Shown here piece by piece: positions 9,142 to 17,317 of a DNA stretch of 64,000 nucleotides. The notes under the pieces are model-generated. The model saw nothing but the letters and a program-made list of their open reading frames with translations. It had not been told where the DNA came from and searched no databases. Each line of letters begins with the position of its first letter. Within the stretch, counting starts at the first letter, position 1. The translations under genes were made by a program, and so were the position numbers. The stretch is from contig CASDSD010000016.1 of assembly GCA_949283205.1 (NCBI GenBank), positions 18,594-82,593 of the forward strand. Reading direction: 5' to 3'. Source of the stretch: an uncultured Alistipes sp. GTDB taxonomy: Bacteria > Bacteroidota > Bacteroidia > Bacteroidales > Rikenellaceae.

Positions 9142-9240
9142 CTGCTTCATACAATTTATTCGACCGTATCCTCAAGGCATTGCGGCAATGCCGCCCGACG
9201 TAAATTCGGAGGGGCGCGTCTGAAATCTCTTGCACATGGT

Positions 9241-9858
9241 CTACAAGTCAAGTTTCTCGAGCCACGAATCCACCGCCTTTCGTGCCGTGGCAGGTTCCGT
9301 CTGCACAATCGTGCCGCGTATGGCCAGCCCCTCAAGCACGTTTGCCCCCTCGCATGCGGACCGGATGCGACGCTCCGTCCCAGATAGTCCGCTGCCTTCG
9401 TGCGTGCAGAACGGGACGATCGTCTTCCCGTGCCAATCGTGTCTCTCGATGAACGTATAGACTGCCATCGGCATCTCGCCCCACCAGTTCGGATAGCCGA
9501 GGTATATCACCTCGTAATCCTCCACACGGATGTCTCCCTTGATGGCGGGACGTGCGTTCGACGCTTTTTCGTTTCTGGCAACCTCGATGCACTGGCTGTA
9601 ATTTGCCGGATAGGGCTTCTGCGTTTCAATGTGGAACATGTCGGCTCCCGTTTCTGCGGCGATCATCTCCGCCACAATGTGCGTATTGCCCTTTTCGATG
9701 TATCCCACTCCATAATTTTCGTCGGCCCGTGAGAAAAAGGCCACGAGGCTCCTCTTTTTCGATTCCATGCTTTCCATATTCGTTTTATCGTTTGAATTCT
9801 GCGCCGTCCCTGTTGCGGATGCGAACGACAGAATCAGCACCAGCAATATCTGCTTCAT
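9241..9858 (-). CDS. Exported flavodoxin-family protein
   Basis: The product is 205 residues from the chosen start. A signal peptide (MKQILLVLILSFASATGTAQ) precedes a flavodoxin-like fold. The FMN-phosphate loop region is SLVAFFSRADENYGVGYIEKG, shortened here (AFFSRADENYG), and the isoalloxazine-binding loop is YLGYPNWWGEMP. Members of this class are usually called flavodoxin or flavodoxin-like lipoprotein and are thought to carry electrons to periplasmic reductases. The longer upstream start at 9888 would bury the signal peptide behind ten extra residues. It is a single-gene unit with its own terminator. Confidence 0.82.
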   Translation of the reverse strand: MKQILLVLILSFASATGTAQNSNDKTNMESMESKKRSLVAFFSRADENYGVGYIEKGNTHIVAEMIAAETGADMFHIETQKPYPANYSQCIEVARNEKASNARPAIKGDIRVEDYEVIYLGYPNWWGEMPMAVYTFIERHDWHGKTIVPFCTHEGSGLSGTERRIRSACEGANVLEGLAIRGTIVQTEPATARKAVDSWLEKLDL

Positions 9859-10205
9859 ATTCATAATTATAACGTATAACGTAACCAAATCATATCGTTG
9901 TTCAGTCCTTCACCTCTTGCAGCTGCAGCCGTGCGGGCGCACGCCGCGTGTCGGTGATGCCGTCATACCCTCCATTGCCGCAGCCTGCCTGCGGCTCTGA
10001 CTCCCCGTTTTCGGCACCGTTGATTTTTCCACATACAAAAGTAGCGATGTTCCCACGGACGAGACTTAAACGGATTACGGATAGGCTTACCCGAATTACT
10101 GTTTTACACGGCATTCCATTTCAGCCGTATCACATATCCTTTCCGACAGGCCGTGCCGCCGCATTCGCGCAAATCGGCTCTGCTTCGTTGCCGAAGAGTG
10201 CGGCC
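9859..10205. other. Intergenic region upstream of the flavodoxin gene
   Basis: No gene is supported here. A -7-like box TACTTTTG on the minus strand (10036-10043) could start the flavodoxin transcript, which would leave a 5' leader of about 170 nt. No clear -33 box is visible. Confidence 0.35.
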
Positions 10206-10249
10206 ACACAAAACAGGACCCGGATCGGGAACCCATCCCGTCCGAGTCC
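10206..10249 (-). terminator. Probable terminator of the RND operon
   Basis: On the minus strand an imperfect stem (GGACTCGGACGGGA..TCCCGATCCGGGTCC) is followed by TGTTTTGTGTGG. It lies about 110 bp after the stop codon of the outer-membrane-factor gene. Confidence 0.5.
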
Positions 10250-10357
10250 TCACTCGCGTAAAATCAAAACCGAACCGACACGGCGGATGATCTTGCCGCA
10301 TGCATGCGGACGGTTCCGGCCTGTCGTAAGGGATGGAACCGCGCATGCCGCAGCGGA

Positions 10358-11671
10358 TCACTGCAAACGGCCCGTACTTCGCAGGTATTCCGTTTCGTAG
10401 ATGCGGTACTGTGCCTGTGCCTCGATCAGATTGCTCTCCGCCTGCTGCCATTGGGACTGGGCGTCGAGCAGGTCCGTCAGGGGGGCCATGGATTCCGCAT
10501 AACGGTTGCGCATCACACGCAGGTTCTCCTCGGCCTGGCGCAGCCCCGTTTCAGCCGTGCGGACAAGCCCGTAGGCATCCTGCACGTTGCGTATCGCCTG
10601 GTGCACCTCGATCGACATCAGACGGCTGTTTTTCTGCAGCTCCAGTTCCGCATTCTGAAGTGCGTACTGCGCCTTGCGTACCTTCTTGCGGCTTTCGCCC
10701 CAATGGAAAATCGGGATCTTCACGGCCAGCATCGCAAGGCCTATGCCGTCGCGGAACTGCTGCGTATATGGCACCATCGCGCCTCCTCCGGCATCGACCA
10801 TGCTGTTGAGCTTGATATTGCCGTAATAGCTGTACCCTACCGACAGCCCCACCGTCGGCAGCATGTCGGCTCGCGCCATTCGTATCTGCTCCCGCTCGGC
10901 CGCAACCTGCCGCTCGAGCAGATGCAGTTCGGGACGGGCGTCGAGATCCGAAGAGAGGCTCCCGTATGCATGGATGTCGAACGTCGTATCGACGATCTCG
11001 ATCTGTGTGTCGAAGTCGGCCCCCACTACTCGGCAGAGAGCCATGCGGCACAGGTCGGCGCCATTGCGTACCTTCTGCAGCTGATAGCTTATGTCGGTGC
11101 GTTTGGCCTCGATGCGCAGCAGGTCGTTTTCGGTGGCCATGCCTGCCGCAAGAGCCGTTTCAGTAACACGACGGAGGGTATCCATCTGCGCCCGGTAGCT
11201 CTCCAGCATACGCACCTTGCGTCCTACGGCAAGCGCAGTCCAATAGGCGTTGTCGGCCTCGACAAGCACATCCATACGGGTCATGCGCAGCTGTTCGGCC
11301 GCAGCCTCCTCGCCGATGCGTGCCAAGCGATGCCCTGTCGAAATCTTTCCGCCCGTATATATCGGCTGTGTCAGGCTGAGTCCGGCCATGTACATGCCGT
11401 GCATGCACAGGTCCATGCCCATCATATCCATGTCGGGCAGCATGTATGCCCCCGTAGCCGAGCCTTCGACCTTCGGGAGGCGGGCCGTCGCGGCGATGCG
11501 GCGGTCGAGTTCCGCCTGTCGCAGATCATTGTCCGCCTGTTGCAGCTCCTCGCTGTGTGTAAGCGCCTTTTCGCGACATTCGCGCAGCGTAAGACGCATC
11601 GTCTGTTGTGCCCGAACGCCTGTAGCAGAAAGCAAGAGGACACACGCAATAAATATATGTTTTCCGTTCAT
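10358..11671 (-). CDS. TolC-like outer membrane factor of RND system
   Basis: This 437-residue outer-membrane efflux protein has a signal peptide (MNGKHIFIACVLLLSATGVRA). Two outer-membrane-efflux repeats with long Gln/Glu/Arg-rich coiled-coil helices follow (for example SLTQPIYTGGKISTGHRLAR in the first half). It is the last gene of the adaptor-pump-channel operon, 12 bp after the RND pump gene. It should trimerise in the outer membrane and form the exit duct for the RND pump. It is a distant paralogue of the TolC-like protein at 6501-7775. Confidence 0.88.
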   Translation of the reverse strand: MNGKHIFIACVLLLSATGVRAQQTMRLTLRECREKALTHSEELQQADNDLRQAELDRRIAATARLPKVEGSATGAYMLPDMDMMGMDLCMHGMYMAGLSLTQPIYTGGKISTGHRLARIGEEAAAEQLRMTRMDVLVEADNAYWTALAVGRKVRMLESYRAQMDTLRRVTETALAAGMATENDLLRIEAKRTDISYQLQKVRNGADLCRMALCRVVGADFDTQIEIVDTTFDIHAYGSLSSDLDARPELHLLERQVAAEREQIRMARADMLPTVGLSVGYSYYGNIKLNSMVDAGGGAMVPYTQQFRDGIGLAMLAVKIPIFHWGESRKKVRKAQYALQNAELELQKNSRLMSIEVHQAIRNVQDAYGLVRTAETGLRQAEENLRVMRNRYAESMAPLTDLLDAQSQWQQAESNLIEAQAQYRIYETEYLRSTGRLQ

Positions 11672-11683
11672 TTTATTATCGTT

Positions 11684-14600
11684 TTACATGTTGGCGGGTT
11701 TGCGTATGCGGAACAATGTCGCATAGAATAACGGTAGCAGGATCAGCGTGATGATGGTGCCGACCGTGAGGCCGCCCATTATGGTGATAGCCATCGAGCT
11801 GTACATCGGGTCGCCCACGAGCGGAATCATGCCCACGATCGTTGTAAGAGATGCCATCAGCACGGGACGTACGCGCGACACGGTCGCCTCCACCACGGCC
11901 GTGTATGGCGTGGCATGCTCTTCGGTCTGTAAACGGTTGATCTCATCCACCAGGACGATGGCGTTCTTGACCATCATGCCGATGAGTCCCAGCATGCCGA
12001 TAATGGCCATGAAGGTCATGGGCTGGCCGCTCAACAACAGCGAGGGCGTGATCCCGCAGAAGACGAACGGGAAACAGAGCAGTATGAGGATTACCTTGCG
12101 CCAGCTGTTGAACAGCAGGAGCAGAATTACCAGAATCAGGAAGATGGTGATCGGTACGAATTTCATGAGGTTGCCTATGGCCTCGCCCTGTATCTCCCCC
12201 TCGCCGACCCAGCGCATGGTGTATCCTTCGGGCAGCGGTATGGACTCGATCTCCTCCTTTATCGAGGCTACGGCCTTGGCCGGAGTGGCGTCGCTGCGAT
12301 AAGGGTTGGGATCGCATTCGGCCTCGATGACACGCCGGCCGTTGAGCCGCAACACGACATCCTCGTCCCAGTCGAGCCGCAGCCCGTCAACCACGTTCCC
12401 GAGCGGCACGGCACGGAAAACCTTGTCCTGCAATTCGCTCATCACTTTGCCTCCGGAGAGCGTCCCCTGCAACTCCTCGTCCGACAGGTGGACGTTCATC
12501 ATGCTCCAGACGGGGATGTTGTGCAGATCACCGATACGGCTGCCGTCGTCGTTACGCACCAGCAGGTTGAGCGTTATCATCCGGTTCTGGTCGTTCAACA
12601 CGCCGACGGGCATGCCGTCTGTGGCCGCCAGCAGCGCATTGGCCACATCGCCGCGGCCGATGCCCGAGCGCATGGCGTCCTGCTGTATGTATCCGGCATG
12701 AATGGCCTTGCCCGTCGGTTTCCAGTTGTTCTGCACCGAATAGGGATCAACATACGGCGAGCGGCGCATGATCTGCTCGGCCTGCGCGCTCAACTCCCGC
12801 AGCACGGCCGGATCGGGACCGGCGAACTCAACCTCGACGGTGTGGGACGTGGAGATCGAGAAGTTGTATTTGCGGATGCGTATGTAGGCATCGGGATATG
12901 CCTCGCGCAGTTGTTCCCGCACGGCGGGTATCTGCTCCAGCACGGTGTTGTAATCCTTGCAGTCGACGATCAGTTCCCCGTAGCAGTCGCCTCCCGAGGT
13001 CATGGGACGTACCAGACAATAGTGGGCCGGCGCGCTGCCCTGACTGACGGCCACACGATCTATGGCGGGGTTGCCGGAGAGCTTATGGCTCATCTCCAGA
13101 AGATTGTCACGCACCACATCGGCATCGGTGGCCGAGGGGAAGAAACATTCGACGACGAACTGTTTGTAGTCGAAATCGGGGAAGAAGAGGTTCTTCACCT
13201 TCGTCATGCCGAAGATACACAGCGCCAGGGCAGCGAATGCGGCGATGATGGTCACGCGCTTGCGCCCTATCAGGTATGATACTGTCCGCCGCACGAACCG
13301 GTGTACGGGCGAGTTCATGACGACGGGGGTGCCGTTTCCCGTCCGGTGGTTGCGCTTCGGCAGCCACGCCTTCGCACAGACGGGGACCTGCACCAGGGCC
13401 AGCACCCAGCTGGCGAGCAGGCTGACACACAACACCAGGAAGAGGTCGCCGGCGTACTCCCCGGCCGAGTCGGGCGAAAGATATACGCACAGGAATGTAG
13501 ATGCGGCGATAACGGTTGCGCCGAGCAGCGGCAGGGCCGTATTGCGCCCTATGCGATAGAGATATGTTTTCGGCCCCAGGCCCCGTTTCTTGTCGATGAG
13601 GATACCGTCCATGATGACCACGGCATTGTCGACCAGCATGCCCATCGCCACGATGAATGCTCCGAGCGAGATGCGCTGCAGCGTCGTGCCGCACATGAGC
13701 AGTATGGGGAACGACACGGCCACCGTCAGCACCAGCCCGAAGCCGATGATCAGACCGCTGCGCAATCCCATCGTAAATATCAGCACGAGGATAACGATGG
13801 CAACCGACTCGACGAGGTTCCACATGAACGACGAGATGGCGTTGTCGACCATGTCGGGCTGAAAGAATATTTTCTCGGTATCGAATCCTGCGGGGATATG
13901 CTTCATCGCCTCGGCCAGCCGTGCATCTACGGCCTTGCCAACATCGGGGACGATGGCCGACGACTCCATAGCCACGCATATGGCGAGAGCCGGTTTGCCG
14001 TCCACGAAAAAGCCGTTGCGCTGCGGCTGCGCATAGGTGCGCTCCACGCGGGCGATGTCGCCGATGCGCATCGTCTTGCCGTCCATCGTTTGGATCATAA
14101 GGTTGCGGATATCCTCCTCATCCTCTACGGCGGAATCGACATAGAGCGCTATGCGGTCGTCGCCGCCGGCATACTTCCCGGCATTGACGGTCTTGCCGGC
14201 AGTCTGCAGCGCCGACATTATCTGCGTGGGCACGACGCCGTTGCGGGCTATCTGCTCCTTGGAGAGGATGATGTTTATCACCTCGTCGCGATTGCCGACG
14301 ATGTTGATTCGCTTGACACCCTTTACGTCGAGCAGTTCACGTCGGATATATTCGGCATATCTGAACATCTCGGGATAACCGTATCCGTCGGCCGTCAGGG
14401 CGTAGAAGATGCCGTAGACATCCATCATGTCGTCGATGACTATCGGATCGTAGCATCCCTGGGGCAGCCGCACCGCAGCGTCATTCACCTTGCGGCGCAG
14501 CAGGTCGAAATGTTGCTCCAGGTCACGGTTCAGCACCGTCATCTGGAACTCGACGGTAAACATGGCCGAGCCGTTCCGGCATTCGGTCTTCACCTTTTTT

Positions 14601-14833
14601 ACGTTTGGCAGCGCCCGCAGTTCGTCTTCCATCATTCGGGCCACCTTCAGCTCCATTTCGTGCGCACCGGCTCCGGGCCAGGCGACCACAACCATCGCCT
14701 GCTTGGCCGATACTGCCGGGTCCTCCAGTTTGGGCATCTGCGCGAACGACAACACGCCGGCGATCAGGATCGCCGCCATGAACGACCAGAACAGCACCGG
14801 CCGTCGCATGAAAAATTCAGTCACTCTCATCAC
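11684..14833 (-). CDS. RND efflux pump, inner-membrane subunit
   Basis: This 1049-residue RND transporter (AcrB/CusA superfamily, ACR_tran) has the family's usual length. It has an N-terminal helix (FWSFMAAILIAGVLSFA), two large periplasmic loops and twelve predicted transmembrane helices. The proton-relay segment in TM4 reads MGMLVDNAVVIMDGIL, so the usual Asp-Asp pair is Asp-Asn. The TM10 Lys is present (MMVKNAIVLVDEINR). It overlaps the adaptor gene by 4 bp. With the adaptor and the TolC-like protein it makes a tripartite proton-driven exporter. Its substrate cannot be told from the sequence; the divergent AraC gene is the likely regulator. Confidence 0.9.
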   Translation of the reverse strand: MMRVTEFFMRRPVLFWSFMAAILIAGVLSFAQMPKLEDPAVSAKQAMVVVAWPGAGAHEMELKVARMMEDELRALPNVKKVKTECRNGSAMFTVEFQMTVLNRDLEQHFDLLRRKVNDAAVRLPQGCYDPIVIDDMMDVYGIFYALTADGYGYPEMFRYAEYIRRELLDVKGVKRINIVGNRDEVINIILSKEQIARNGVVPTQIMSALQTAGKTVNAGKYAGGDDRIALYVDSAVEDEEDIRNLMIQTMDGKTMRIGDIARVERTYAQPQRNGFFVDGKPALAICVAMESSAIVPDVGKAVDARLAEAMKHIPAGFDTEKIFFQPDMVDNAISSFMWNLVESVAIVILVLIFTMGLRSGLIIGFGLVLTVAVSFPILLMCGTTLQRISLGAFIVAMGMLVDNAVVIMDGILIDKKRGLGPKTYLYRIGRNTALPLLGATVIAASTFLCVYLSPDSAGEYAGDLFLVLCVSLLASWVLALVQVPVCAKAWLPKRNHRTGNGTPVVMNSPVHRFVRRTVSYLIGRKRVTIIAAFAALALCIFGMTKVKNLFFPDFDYKQFVVECFFPSATDADVVRDNLLEMSHKLSGNPAIDRVAVSQGSAPAHYCLVRPMTSGGDCYGELIVDCKDYNTVLEQIPAVREQLREAYPDAYIRIRKYNFSISTSHTVEVEFAGPDPAVLRELSAQAEQIMRRSPYVDPYSVQNNWKPTGKAIHAGYIQQDAMRSGIGRGDVANALLAATDGMPVGVLNDQNRMITLNLLVRNDDGSRIGDLHNIPVWSMMNVHLSDEELQGTLSGGKVMSELQDKVFRAVPLGNVVDGLRLDWDEDVVLRLNGRRVIEAECDPNPYRSDATPAKAVASIKEEIESIPLPEGYTMRWVGEGEIQGEAIGNLMKFVPITIFLILVILLLLFNSWRKVILILLCFPFVFCGITPSLLLSGQPMTFMAIIGMLGLIGMMVKNAIVLVDEINRLQTEEHATPYTAVVEATVSRVRPVLMASLTTIVGMIPLVGDPMYSSMAITIMGGLTVGTIITLILLPLFYATLFRIRKPANM

Positions 14834-15891
14834 AGCAATTCCCCTATGTTGGTTTCACTCGGTTTTTCGACGACACGCACACGTTCGCCATCCCGCAGCA
14901 CATGCACTCCGGCACGGACTATACGCTCCTGCCCCGTCAATCCTCCGATGACGACGGCGCGGCCTTCGGCATCCGTTCCGTCGAGTACGATCGGGCGCCT
15001 GGTGACCGTAGAGTCCTGCCCGAATACCCACACGCACGGTTCATTCCGGACATCGTCCCTGAAGACGGCGCACAGGGGTACGGCAACTCCCGTGACCGAA
15101 GAGGTGTCGGCTATCACTATGCCGACCTCGACATTCATGCCCGCCGTCAGCCCTCTGTCGGGTCTCTGCGCGAAGGTCAGCCGCAACCCGTAGAGCTGGT
15201 TCCCATCCGCCTTCGGCGTCACTCCCAGCAGTTTCATCGGCATGCTCCCGCCGATACCCGCCGCCGTGCATTCATAACGGACGAAACGGTCGCGCTGCCG
15301 GTACTCGTTCACCGGGATGTCGACCGCCACCTCCATGTGCGACACGTCGAGCAGCGTAAACAGCGCCGTGCCGGCATCGACCATCTCCGCCGGCGAGAAA
15401 TTCACGCTCTGTACGTATCCGTCCGTCGGGGCATACAGCTTCGTATAATCGAGTTTGTTTTTATTGACCTGCAGCTGCACGCCCAACTGCCGCAGTCCGG
15501 CAACGGCCTTCTCGTAATCGTTGGCCGAGACGCTCTTCTGTTCGAAAAGCCGCTTCGTACGCTCCACCTCCTCCTCGAGCTGGTCGTACTGTATCTGCAG
15601 GGCCTCGACCCCAAGCCGGTAATCCTTCGCGTCCAGTTCGGCGAGCAGGTCGCCGCGGCGTACATAGTCGCCTTCGGATACATGAATGCGTTCGATCTGT
15701 CCGGCCGTCTTGAATCCCAGACTGATCGTATGCGCTTCGCGGACGATACCCGAACGCCGTATCGTTCTGGTCGATTCCAGCAGTACGGGTTCTGTCAGCT
15801 CAACGCTCCGTGTGACGGACTCCTCGCACGGTGTATTGCCGCAGGCGCAGAGCGCTCCGGCGACGATAACCGTAGTAATAAATCTTTTCAT
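14830..15891 (-). CDS. RND periplasmic adaptor lipoprotein
   Basis: This membrane fusion protein has 353 residues from the chosen ATG. The signal peptide ends in a lipobox (GALCAC, Cys16). A barrel-sandwich domain (GFKTAGQIERIHVSEGDYVRRG and LYAPTDGYVQSVNFSPAEMV) is interrupted by a short helical hairpin, and a beta-barrel and membrane-proximal domain follow. It is the first gene of the RND operon and overlaps the pump gene by 4 bp. The start at 15891 is preferred over 15924 because the signal peptide begins there. Confidence 0.88.
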   Translation of the reverse strand: MKRFITTVIVAGALCACGNTPCEESVTRSVELTEPVLLESTRTIRRSGIVREAHTISLGFKTAGQIERIHVSEGDYVRRGDLLAELDAKDYRLGVEALQIQYDQLEEEVERTKRLFEQKSVSANDYEKAVAGLRQLGVQLQVNKNKLDYTKLYAPTDGYVQSVNFSPAEMVDAGTALFTLLDVSHMEVAVDIPVNEYRQRDRFVRYECTAAGIGGSMPMKLLGVTPKADGNQLYGLRLTFAQRPDRGLTAGMNVEVGIVIADTSSVTGVAVPLCAVFRDDVRNEPCVWVFGQDSTVTRRPIVLDGTDAEGRAVVIGGLTGQERIVRAGVHVLRDGERVRVVEKPSETNIGELL

Positions 15892-16026
15892 TGTTCGGTT
15901 TATTTTGTAATGACTGTTTCCCATTTCGCTGCAAAGTTCCAGATTTATCCCGTAGATTGGGTTCTCTAATGGGAAGATATATTGTCCTGTTGGATAACAA
16001 ACGGTATCAACATAATCTAAAATGTC

Positions 16027-16034
16027 TAACTTTG
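16027..16034 (+). promoter_or_regulatory. -7 box upstream of the AraC gene
   Basis: TAACTTTG matches TAnnTTTG and ends 16 bp before the start codon, giving a very short leader. No clear -33 box is visible. A weaker GAACTTTG on the minus strand (15932-15939) may serve the divergent RND operon. Confidence 0.45.
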
Positions 16035-16050
16035 TTTGCCGAAAGGTTAA

Positions 16051-16968
16051 ATGGCATATAATATGAAGCAGGCATACTGGGACTTGGATCTGATCAGATT
16101 GTCAGCCGAAAACGCGGCGGTTCATCTGGACAAGGAGTTTATTCTGATCGACAATTTCGATGAGAACATCAAACGTGTGAATACGGGCTTGGAGTTTGTG
16201 AACCATCCGGTAAAGCTCTCCTTCACGATCGTGATCTTTTGTCTGGCCGGGCGCATGTCCGTTCAAATCAACCTGCGGAATTTCGAACTCAAGCCCAACG
16301 ACGTTCTGATTGTCCAGGAGGGCGCCATCGGAGAATATCATGGCATGGCAGACGATACGCGGCTCGCGGTGATCGCCTTTTCATCCGAATATTTTCAGTC
16401 CGCGCTTCAGATCGAGGCCACGTTGTCGCTGCAGCGTCGCCTGTACTCCCTGCCGCTCTACCATCTGACGCCCGATGCGATGGAAGAGACGATGACGATC
16501 TACCGGTTGATGAAGGCGAAAATCATGGAGACGGACAACCCGTTCCGCAAGGGTTCGTTGCTCGGATATACACAGGTCCTTACCTACAATTCCTATAAAT
16601 ACCTGCTTTCGGCCGAGTCCGACTATGGCAAACAGCCGCGAAACAGCAGCCGGCAACAGGAACTTTACACGAAATTTATCCGCGAGGTGCAGAAATGCTA
16701 TACCAAGGAGCGCAGTATCTCGTACTATGCTGACGTGCTGTGCGTAACGCCAAAGTATCTGTCGCAGGTTGTCCGCAAGGTAAGCGGCCGTTTTGCCGGC
16801 GACTGGATCACTGACTTCGTAATCCTCGAGGCCAAAGCCCTGCTCAAAAGCCGCAAGTATACCATACAGCAGGTCGCCGACATGCTTAACTTCGCCAACC
16901 AGTCCTTCTTCGGGAAATATTTCAAGGAGAAGGTCGGATGTTCGCCGTCGGAGTATCAAAGGTCGTAA
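16051..16968 (+). CDS. AraC family transcriptional regulator
   Basis: This 305-residue protein has an N-terminal cupin-like sensor part (about 30-180) and a C-terminal AraC double helix-turn-helix (about 205-305). The conserved features are the first helix pair (YYADVLCVTPKYLSQVVRKV) and the second-helix signature (ADMLNFANQSFFGKYFKEKVG..PSEYQ). It is divergent from the RND operon with only about 160 bp between start codons, so it probably controls that pump. It closely resembles the regulator at 20415 in its DNA-binding part, so the two are paralogues. Confidence 0.88.
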   Translation: MAYNMKQAYWDLDLIRLSAENAAVHLDKEFILIDNFDENIKRVNTGLEFVNHPVKLSFTIVIFCLAGRMSVQINLRNFELKPNDVLIVQEGAIGEYHGMADDTRLAVIAFSSEYFQSALQIEATLSLQRRLYSLPLYHLTPDAMEETMTIYRLMKAKIMETDNPFRKGSLLGYTQVLTYNSYKYLLSAESDYGKQPRNSSRQQELYTKFIREVQKCYTKERSISYYADVLCVTPKYLSQVVRKVSGRFAGDWITDFVILEAKALLKSRKYTIQQVADMLNFANQSFFGKYFKEKVGCSPSEYQRS

Positions 16969-17317
16969 AATACCGCATGCCCGGCGACGCGTGGATGGCA
17001 TCATGCCGCACGGGATACATTACGGGAGATTTTTCGGCGGAACTGTACGGGCGTGATCCGGATATTTGTACGGATGGCTCTGGCACTTCTCCCGGAATAA
17101 TATTATCTTTGTTTTCAATATGCTGCCTGCCGGCATGGGTGCCGGCGTAACGATATGCACGACCGGGCCTTTCCCGCTGCCGGTGATGCCTGCCGTATAA
17201 CATATCGGGACAATCGGACATCGGGACTGCATCCGTTCGGGGTGACGACACGAAATGGAGGCAGGCGGACAATTGTGGCAAATCCCTGCCGACGACCTAA
17301 CCATAACGTATGAACAT
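16969..17317. other. Intergenic region and long leader before the exported protein
   Basis: No gene is present here. A -7 box TATCTTTG lies at 17104-17111. Just after the expected transcription start is a perfect hairpin (GCCGGCA-TGGG-TGCCGGC, 17129-17146) at the head of a leader of about 200 nt. No leader peptide or poly-T terminator was seen, so the hairpin may stabilise the mRNA. Confidence 0.4.

Noticed and set aside
13301-15193. Long plus-strand reading frame of 630 codons opposite the RND pump gene
   Set aside because: It lies antisense to a well-supported RND pump and adaptor, has no domain and reads as His/Arg/Gly-rich sequence. It is a by-product of codon bias. The long frames antisense to the activase gene (52424-54643, 54650-56839) are rejected for the same reason.
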